DNA of 64,000 nucleotides from Serratia sp. PL17. Lineage in GTDB: Bacteria; Pseudomonadota; Gammaproteobacteria; Enterobacterales; Enterobacteriaceae. The notes under the pieces were generated by a model. It made no database searches and was not told the origin of the DNA. It was given only the letters and a program-made list of their open reading frames with translations. The stretch is taken from contig NZ_JAFIBY010000003.1 in the NCBI RefSeq assembly GCF_017832355.1, forward strand, positions 372,001 through 436,000, written 5' to 3'. The stretch's first letter is position 1. Each line of letters opens with the position of its first letter. Shown piece after piece: positions 56,269-64,000 of the stretch. The position numbers and the translations under genes were made by a program.

Positions 56269-57624
56269 TTAAGAGCGTGTTGATTTAAAACGCATATAGC
56301 TAACCATTAGGGAAAGAAATGAAAAAACAGCGCCCGAAACCAAACTTATGCTCGTTGCCTGACAGCCATAAAAATTAAAGAATATTGCTACCATGGCGGA
56401 ACCGACGATTTGCCCCACTAACCGCGAACTGCCCAATAATCCACTGGCAATACCGCTGTTTTCGTGTGATACCGCCGTCATGATCAAGAAATTATTGGGT
56501 GACTGAAACAACCCGAAACCGATGCCGCAAATCGCTACACGCCAAACGATCGCCGTATTTGAAGGAGTATCTGGCAGATAAACCATCAACACCATGCCCA
56601 TAAGCAAGAAAAATAGTCCTGCTACTGCAATAATATTGGGATCATATTTTTTGATAAGATCGCCAGAAATCAAGGATGTCACCATAGTCGCTAATGGCCA
56701 TGCTGTCAGCAGTAAACCGATTTCCACTACGTTTCTTTGCAATATGCTATGAAAATAAAAAGGCAGCGACACGTAGGCCAGCAACTGTGTGCTGTAAGAA
56801 AACATCGACATCAATAGTGACAGCGTCAGCGTAGCGTTACGAAATATCGTCACTGGAATCATCGCCGCAGCTTGTTTCCGCCGTTGATTCAGGTAAAGCA
56901 GTACTGCCAATGCAACGAAAACTACAAAACTAGCTGCTGCCGACAAGAAAGAACTCTTCGTCATGCTCAACGTAAATGACGAGAAAAAAATAAACAGCGC
57001 AAAAACTAAAAGAGCGCCTCCTGTATCAAAATTTACATTGCGCTGGGGCTTAGGGGTTAAGGAGATAACACTCAGCAACAGTGAAAGGCAAGCAATAGGA
57101 ACATTAATAGTGAATAACCAGTTCCAATTGGCCAGAGACAATATTGTTGAGGCGATCGATGGCCCTGCCGCTGCGGATACGGAAACTACCATGACGTTTA
57201 TCCCCAGCCCCCGGCCCAATAATTTGTCCGGATAAATCTCCTTAATCAGTGCCGCATTGACGCTGAGAATAGCCGCTGCGCCAAAGCCTTGCACAACTCT
57301 GAATAGCGTCAACGTATCTAGCGTTTCTGACAACGCGCATCCCATAGAAGAGCATGCAAATAGAATTACGCCGGCCATGAAGATGTTTTTATTACCAATA
57401 GTTCTCCCCAATGCGGCAAATGGCAGTAGAGAAGCAATAACCGCAAATTGATATGCATTGATGATCAATATTGAAGCCGCTTCCGACACGGCAAAATCTT
57501 TCGCGATGATAGGGAGCGCCACATTTGCGATAGTGCTATCGAGCATAGCGATGACGGTGCTCAGGGATACGGCAAGCACAGCCACAACATTCAATTTGTC
57601 TTTTTTATAGGGTTTTATATTCAT
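56269..57624 (-). CDS. MFS transporter, DHA2-like, first gene of the metal-uptake operon
   Basis: 451 residues with the EmrB/QacA opening LSTVIAMLDSTIANVALPII, the motif-A-like LGRTIGNKNIFMAG and the motif-C-like VSVSAAAGPSIASTIL. This is an exporter group that includes multidrug and metallophore pumps. The ribosome site GGGGAGGT is strong. Starting an operon with a FecB/CD/E-like importer, it may export (or move) the chelator whose metal complex the ABC system brings back, as CntE or similar carriers do; this is inference. A Zur-like box lies 78 bases upstream of its start. Confidence 0.82.
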   Translation of the reverse strand: MNIKPYKKDKLNVVAVLAVSLSTVIAMLDSTIANVALPIIAKDFAVSEAASILIINAYQFAVIASLLPFAALGRTIGNKNIFMAGVILFACSSMGCALSETLDTLTLFRVVQGFGAAAILSVNAALIKEIYPDKLLGRGLGINVMVVSVSAAAGPSIASTILSLANWNWLFTINVPIACLSLLLSVISLTPKPQRNVNFDTGGALLVFALFIFFSSFTLSMTKSSFLSAAASFVVFVALAVLLYLNQRRKQAAAMIPVTIFRNATLTLSLLMSMFSYSTQLLAYVSLPFYFHSILQRNVVEIGLLLTAWPLATMVTSLISGDLIKKYDPNIIAVAGLFFLLMGMVLMVYLPDTPSNTAIVWRVAICGIGFGLFQSPNNFLIMTAVSHENSGIASGLLGSSRLVGQIVGSAMVAIFFNFYGCQATSISLVSGAVFSFLSLMVSYMRFKSTRS

Positions 57625-57701
57625 TTTACCTCCCCTGGAAGAGAAACTGCATTTATGCCAAAGACAATCGTTGTTCCTTACTGAGGATCACTCTTGATTT
57701 A

Positions 57702-57720
57702 TACGTTATAACATAACATT
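57702..57720 (-). promoter_or_regulatory. Zur-box-like operator facing the MFS/ABC operon
   Basis: Minus strand AATGTTATGTTATAACGTA. The gamma-proteobacterial Zur consensus is AATGTTATA-N-TATAACATT; 15 of 18 defined positions agree. The 15-base core TGTTATGTTATAACG is repeated exactly in the second site at 57919-57933. Confidence 0.6.
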
Positions 57721-57748
57721 TTCAAATGATAAAAATTATCATTTGAAA
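57720..57748. promoter_or_regulatory. Fur-like 29-base palindrome
   Basis: An inverted repeat with 13 of 14 symmetric pairs around 57734. Its centre TGATAAAAATTATCA (57727-57741) differs at one base from the Fur 7-1-7 consensus TGATAAT-N-ATTATCA. It abuts the Zur-like box of the MFS operon. Confidence 0.6.
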
Positions 57749-57915
57749 TAATTGATTGCATAATGTTTCAAATTTGAAATTAACAATTTAAAAACATAAA
57801 AACTACAGACAATAACACTAATTAAACAGAAAAATACGGATTATAAGACTAGAGAAATTCATGAAATGAAATAGAAATTAACGGGTGCTAACAGTCGATA
57901 AGTCGAGCCGCTAAA

Positions 57916-57934
57916 ATTGTTATGTTATAACGTT
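57916..57934 (+). promoter_or_regulatory. Zur-box-like operator facing the amidase/porin genes
   Basis: ATTGTTATGTTATAACGTT; 15 of 18 defined positions agree with AATGTTATA-N-TATAACATT. It is 31 bases before the amidase ATG, where bound repressor would cover the promoter. Confidence 0.6.
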
Positions 57935-57964
57935 ATATCAACGTATATCCTCTACGGTGGCCCA

Positions 57965-58813
57965 ATGAATAAGAAAAAATCATTACAAATCACAGCATCC
58001 AGACGCACGGTTATTTTGGCCGGTCTGGCGGTCTTGGCATCAAATATCAAGATTTCGCAAGCTCATGCACAGGGCCTGCAGCATGCAAGGAAAGTACCGA
58101 TGGCTCCAGACGCTAAAAAACCACACAAGAAATATCTGGTCGTGCTTGATCCGGGTCATGGAGGTATTGATTCAGGCGCCATTGGACACGCGGGTTCTCA
58201 GGAAAAGCATGTGGTGTTGGATATTGCAAAAAACGTTCGTGCCTTGCTCATTCAGCATGGAATTAATGCTCACCTAACACGTACCGACGATGTTTTTATT
58301 CCGCTTTATGACCGCGTAAAAATTGCCCATCAACACAATGCCGATCTTTTTATGTCAATCCATGCGGATGGTTTCACCTGCCCTTCCGCCTGCGGTGCTT
58401 CCGTTTTCGCGCTATCTAATAAAGGCGCCAGCAGTGCGATGGCAAAGTACTTATCGAACAGTGAAAATGCGGCCGACGATCTCGCCAGCCCTGCGGTCAT
58501 TAAAAAAGATCATTATTTACAAGAAATACTTTTCGATTTGGAACAGACGGAAACAGTAAAAGAAAGCCTTCTCCTGGGTTCTCACATCATTAAACACATT
58601 GCGCCAATGCATCATCTGCATTCCAAAAACACGGAACAGGCGGCATTTGTGGTATTGAAATCGCCCTATATTCCCTCTGTGCTCGTTGAAACCTCGTTCA
58701 TTACCAATCCTCAAGAGGAAAAACTGCTTGGAACGGCGGTATTCAGACATAAAATCGCCACAGCGATTACCAACGGCATCTTGAGTTACTTCACTCATAT
58801 ACAAAATGCTTGA
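57965..58813 (+). CDS. amiA: N-acetylmuramoyl-L-alanine amidase, AmiA-type, Tat-exported
   Basis: 282 residues. Twin-arginine signal ASRRTVILAGLAVLASNIK with cleavage near AHA-QG. The Amidase_3 domain has all zinc ligands (His65 in DPGHGG, Glu80 in SQEKHVV, His133 in SIHADGF) and the catalytic Glu242 in VLVETSFITNP; the inhibitory helix region (SENAADDL) is kept. It cleaves peptide stems from septal peptidoglycan for cell separation. It resembles E. coli AmiA, but AT-rich DNA, the Zur-like operator and the metal-uptake genes suggest a second, zinc-starvation paralogue. The gene starts at ATG 57965 behind GGTGG. Confidence 0.88.
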   Translation: MNKKKSLQITASRRTVILAGLAVLASNIKISQAHAQGLQHARKVPMAPDAKKPHKKYLVVLDPGHGGIDSGAIGHAGSQEKHVVLDIAKNVRALLIQHGINAHLTRTDDVFIPLYDRVKIAHQHNADLFMSIHADGFTCPSACGASVFALSNKGASSAMAKYLSNSENAADDLASPAVIKKDHYLQEILFDLEQTETVKESLLLGSHIIKHIAPMHHLHSKNTEQAAFVVLKSPYIPSVLVETSFITNPQEEKLLGTAVFRHKIATAITNGILSYFTHIQNA

Positions 58814-58859
58814 TAAAATACAATAATAAAATATCACCCCACCCTAAAATACTTTTACT

Positions 58860-58962
58860 TTCAGAAGCAATATGTTGAGCAAAAAAATAAGAGGGGAATT
58901 GAGCGTTCACTTACGATAGCAAAAAATGCTATTCACTCAATTTCCTCACTTCAACTTCTGAA
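58860..58962 (+). other. Nested inverted repeats between amidase and porin genes
   Basis: Three concentric complementary pairs: TTCAGAAG (58860-58867) with CTTCTGAA (58955-58962); GAGGGGAATTGAG (58891-58903) with CTCAATTTCCTC (58936-58947, one base bulged); ATAGCA (58916-58921) with TGCTAT (58927-58932). The RNA could fold into one long interrupted hairpin just upstream of the porin ribosome site (AAAGGA near 58967). Confidence 0.5.
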
Positions 58963-58982
58963 GATAAAGGATTTTTCCGCTG

Positions 58983-60035
58983 ATGTTAGTACGCATTTAT
59001 CCCCGCCAGTTAGCCGAGTGCCTTTGTGCACTATCGATATTTTTTTGCTCAAACACCTTTGCGATTACACTCAAAGACAATGGTCAGGAGCGGTTGGATT
59101 TTTACGGCACCATTATTGCCAGACGTTATTCCAGCAGTAATGTTCGCAACGATGGTGACCGTAGTTATATCTACTTTGGTCTGTTAGGAAAAAGAAATCT
59201 CGGCCAGCACTGGAGAGCCTATGCGCACTGGGAATATACCGTCAGTTTTGCCGACGCCAGCAGGAACAGCACCAGACTCGCCTACTTAGGTATGGAAAAC
59301 CCAGCATTGGGCAGTATAAATATAGGTAGGAATTGGGGCGCCTTATATGACGTAACCTCCCTTACTGACCGTTCACCATTATTCAGAGAAATGTCTTACA
59401 ACTATATAGATAATTTTATGCGTGGCCGAGCACTCAACCTACTGACTTACCGTAAAAAATTAAAAATTTTACAGCGTAACGCCGCTATCGCACTCCAGTA
59501 TCAATTCAAAAGCAATAGTGATGAACAGACAATAAGTAAGCAGAATGGTAATGGTATCGCCGCCTCTTTCAGTTACGCACTGACGCCGGCGATCACCACT
59601 ATTTTTGCAGCATCATCATCCTTATCTACTCAGCAGCAGAATAATAATGCCGATTACGGAAGAAAAATAAATACTCTGGCAGAAGGGGTGAAATATGCAA
59701 AAAAAAGAACCTATCTCGCTGCCGTGTTTACACAAAGCGATAGCGCCATAAAACCACAAACATCCGATAATTGTGGCTCATCTTCCAGCTATGAAATCCT
59801 CGCTAAATACCGGCTGACGGACAAGTTCCAGCCCAACGTTGGCTATACGCGCCTTATACAAAACTCCTCGGGAAAACACGAGAGTGTATTGAATTACGAA
59901 GAAATCGGTTTCAGTTGGCTCTTTAATAAGAACATGCAGGCATTTATCAATTATGAGTTCAATAACATGAGTAAAAACGGCGCCGACGTCGATGTGTCTG
60001 ACAAACTCGAGGTGGGCATAAGCTATCACTGGTAA
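58983..60035 (+). CDS. Outer-membrane general porin family protein
   Basis: 350 residues. A signal peptide (ALSIFFCSNTFA, cleavage near ITLKD) is followed by the porin opening RLDFYGTIIARRYSS. Further family pieces are AYAHWEYTV, RLAYLGMENPALGSINIGRN, the loop-3-like region after it, and many alternating beta strands to ELGISYHW-like LEVGISYHW. It ends in Trp, whereas most enterobacterial porins end in Phe; the position +1 aromatic still fits the BAM signal. Distant from OmpC/OmpF. It follows the amidase gene by 169 bases and may carry the substrate of the divergent metal importer across the outer membrane. Confidence 0.82.
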   Translation: MLVRIYPRQLAECLCALSIFFCSNTFAITLKDNGQERLDFYGTIIARRYSSSNVRNDGDRSYIYFGLLGKRNLGQHWRAYAHWEYTVSFADASRNSTRLAYLGMENPALGSINIGRNWGALYDVTSLTDRSPLFREMSYNYIDNFMRGRALNLLTYRKKLKILQRNAAIALQYQFKSNSDEQTISKQNGNGIAASFSYALTPAITTIFAASSSLSTQQQNNNADYGRKINTLAEGVKYAKKRTYLAAVFTQSDSAIKPQTSDNCGSSSSYEILAKYRLTDKFQPNVGYTRLIQNSSGKHESVLNYEEIGFSWLFNKNMQAFINYEFNNMSKNGADVDVSDKLEVGISYHW

Positions 60036-62555
<2,520 letters not shown>

Positions 62556-62575
62556 GCTCACACCGCAGTAACGTC

Positions 62576-62606
62576 GCCCGCTTAAGGTCACTTAGGCGGG
62601 CTTTTT
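62576..62606 (+). terminator. Terminator of katG
   Basis: GCCCGCTTAAG - GTCA - CTTAGGCGGGC with one G-T wobble, then TTTTT. It overlaps the stop of the convergent LysR gene and may serve both directions. Confidence 0.82.
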
Positions 62607-63492
62607 ATTCCTTTTTTACCGGGAATAACCGTTCACTAAGAAAATCGATAAAAACGCGCAGTTTGGGGGCCAGGTATTTGCTGGAGGGCCAGATGACCCG
62701 GAAAGATCCCTGATGCTCAACGAAACCTTCCAACACCTTTTGCAGTTCACCACGTTGCAACGCCACCTTCACCATAAAATCCGGCAGGCAAGCGATGCCC
62801 AACCCGGCTTGCACCACCGGCAGCAACGCTTCTGAGGTATTGCAGATCATGGTCGCCGGCAGCTCAGACAAGGCAAGATCCCGCAGTGGCCAGGGCTCAA
62901 GCCGCCCTGTAGTAGGGAACTTGTGCTGCAAGCAGGCATGATTGAGCAAATCTGCCGGCTTCTCCGGCTGACCGCGTTGTTTTAAATACGCTGGCGACGC
63001 CACAAGCACTAACTGAAAGCCGCCAAGCCGCCGCGACACCAACCGCGAATCCGTCGGCTCACCGGTACGTACTACCGCGTCAAATCCTTCTTCAACGATA
63101 TCCACCATGCGATCGGAAAAGTCGACATCCAGCGCAATGTCCGGGTACTGGTGCATAAAATCGGTCAGCACCGGCATCATCAGCCCACTGACCAGCGGCA
63201 AACTGACACGCAGCTTGCCGCTGGGTGTGCCACGGCTGTCGGCCAGTTCGAGTTCGGCTGCGGCCATCTCTGCCAGGATCCGGCGGCAACGCTCAAGAAA
63301 CAGCGCGCCTTCTGCCGTCAGCGTCACGCTACGTGTACTCCGGTGGAAAAGACGCACCGCCAGCCGTTGCTCCATACGCGCCACACTCTTACCCACCGCG
63401 GATGACGATACGCCTAACTGCCGCCCTGCATCGGAAAAACTGCGCGTTTCTGCGACCTGCACAAACGCCTGAATGCCATTAAGACTGTCCAT
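62605..63492 (-). CDS. LysR family transcriptional regulator
   Basis: 295 residues, starting MDSLNGIQAFVQVAETRSFS with the helix-turn-helix GVSSSAVGKSVARMEQRLAV and RLFHRSTRSVTLTAEG, of the CrgA/DhcR-like subgroup. The effector domain has DVDFSDRMVDIVEEGFDAVV and ends KLRVFIDFL. It is divergent from the MFS gene at the right edge (160 bases apart), which is its likely target. ATG 63492 is used; the frame extends one codon to a GTG. Confidence 0.85.
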   Translation of the reverse strand: MDSLNGIQAFVQVAETRSFSDAGRQLGVSSSAVGKSVARMEQRLAVRLFHRSTRSVTLTAEGALFLERCRRILAEMAAAELELADSRGTPSGKLRVSLPLVSGLMMPVLTDFMHQYPDIALDVDFSDRMVDIVEEGFDAVVRTGEPTDSRLVSRRLGGFQLVLVASPAYLKQRGQPEKPADLLNHACLQHKFPTTGRLEPWPLRDLALSELPATMICNTSEALLPVVQAGLGIACLPDFMVKVALQRGELQKVLEGFVEHQGSFRVIWPSSKYLAPKLRVFIDFLSERLFPVKKE

Positions 63493-63651
63493 CACATACG
63501 CTTCCTTATTCAGGACATTTTTGTCCGATATCTATGGAAATTTAGCCTATTTTTCTTCGATGTGGGAGAGATTACCTTGATGGCAACGCAGTCACCGCCG
63601 TGACACGGCCCCTGACACTGCACAACTCCCGCTTGCGGGCTTTCCTACTCC

Positions 63652-64000
63652 ATGCAGATGAGCACCATGACGCAAATAACCTCCACCGCAGAGCACACTG
63701 AGATTCGGGCATGGCTACAATTATTGGCCGCCTGCCTGACAGGTATCCTTATTCCCCTGAGCTTCACCGGCCCCGCCGTGGTGTTGCCCTCCATCAGTCA
63801 TTCACTGGGTGGTAGCGCCGTGCAGCTGAGCTGGGTCGTAAATGGTTATATCCTCACTTATGGCAGCGCAATGATGGCCGCCGGCAGCCTGACCGACATT
63901 TATGGCCGTAAACGCGTCTGGCTCTTCGGGTTGGCTGCATTCGGCCTTCTGACGATGATGATCCCCCTAGCCCCTTCGGTGGTGGGAATCGATATTTTAC
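63652..64000 (+). CDS. MFS exporter, DHA2-like, N-terminal part (runs off right edge)
   Basis: About 116 codons are present, open to the edge. MFS pattern: a first helix LLAACLTGILIPLSFTGPAVV then VLPSISHSLGGSAVQLSWVV (14-helix EmrB/QacA group), NGYILTYGSAMMAAGSLTDI and motif A as DIYGRKRVWLFG. It probably exports drugs or metabolites under the divergent LysR. Possible starts are ATG 63652, 63658 and 63667; no clear ribosome site separates them. The substrate is unknown. Confidence 0.82.
   Translation, partial: MQMSTMTQITSTAEHTEIRAWLQLLAACLTGILIPLSFTGPAVVLPSISHSLGGSAVQLSWVVNGYILTYGSAMMAAGSLTDIYGRKRVWLFGLAAFGLLTMMIPLAPSVVGIDIL

Overview
This window looks like chromosomal DNA from an enterobacterium of the Serratia type (Yersiniaceae). 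The evidence is many close enterobacterial orthologues recognised by eye (OpgB, Amn, YneE, Nac, YghW, Agp, CitT/CitCDEFXG/CitB, LacZ, HchA, AlkB, AmiA), two tRNA-Asn genes, an intergenic repeat of a kind I remember from Yersinia and Serratia, and a mostly GC-rich background broken by AT-richer blocks. No database was consulted; names rest on remembered family sequences and motifs.

Layout. 1-2.6 kb: the start of a gap-type dehydrogenase gene running off the left edge, a GlxA-type AraC regulator and a luciferase-like oxidoreductase, all on the minus strand. 2.8-6.1 kb: a TPP riboswitch with a hairpin that covers the ribosome binding site, then tenA and a three-gene ABC importer (thiamine-precursor salvage). 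6.3-12.9 kb: opgB, amn, an unexplained 600-base stretch, yneE and nac. 13.2-13.7 kb: tRNA-Asn and a broken RluA-type pseudouridine synthase gene. 14.1-16.2 kb: an AT-rich pair, DUF1852 (mesX) and a MetE-core protein (mesD), probably a folate-independent methionine synthase. 16.5-21.2 kb: assorted regulator/enzyme pairs. 21.5-24.6 kb: a small lipopolysaccharide-core locus. 24.9-32.2 kb: a six-gene cluster joining an AhpD/CMD-type protein, an FMN-dependent monooxygenase and a dipeptide-type ABC importer of unknown substrate. 32.3-38 kb: a small secreted Cys protein, AlaX, LysR, AlkB, RarD, a phosphopantetheinyl transferase and Agp.

38-46 kb is the citrate fermentation locus: citT, then citCDEFXG, and a divergent CitB-like response regulator whose CitA sensor kinase is not beside it. 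A lone lacZ follows, then a second, identical tRNA-Asn. A nucleotidyltransferase gene next to that tRNA is bracketed by a 46-base direct repeat of the tRNA 3' end plus its terminator, which looks like a mini-island scar. 50.5-52.8 kb carries a universal stress protein, and hchA overlapping a LuxR-type regulator.

52.9-60.0 kb is an AT-rich locus that I consider the most interesting. A five-gene operon (MFS carrier, lipoprotein, FecB/CD/E-like metal-complex importer) is divergent from a Tat-exported AmiA-type zinc amidase and a porin. The 340-base intergenic region holds two near-identical Zur-box-like sequences facing the two operons, and a Fur-like 29-base palindrome between them. The window ends with katG (the catalytic residues are all present), a LysR regulator and the start of an MFS exporter gene.
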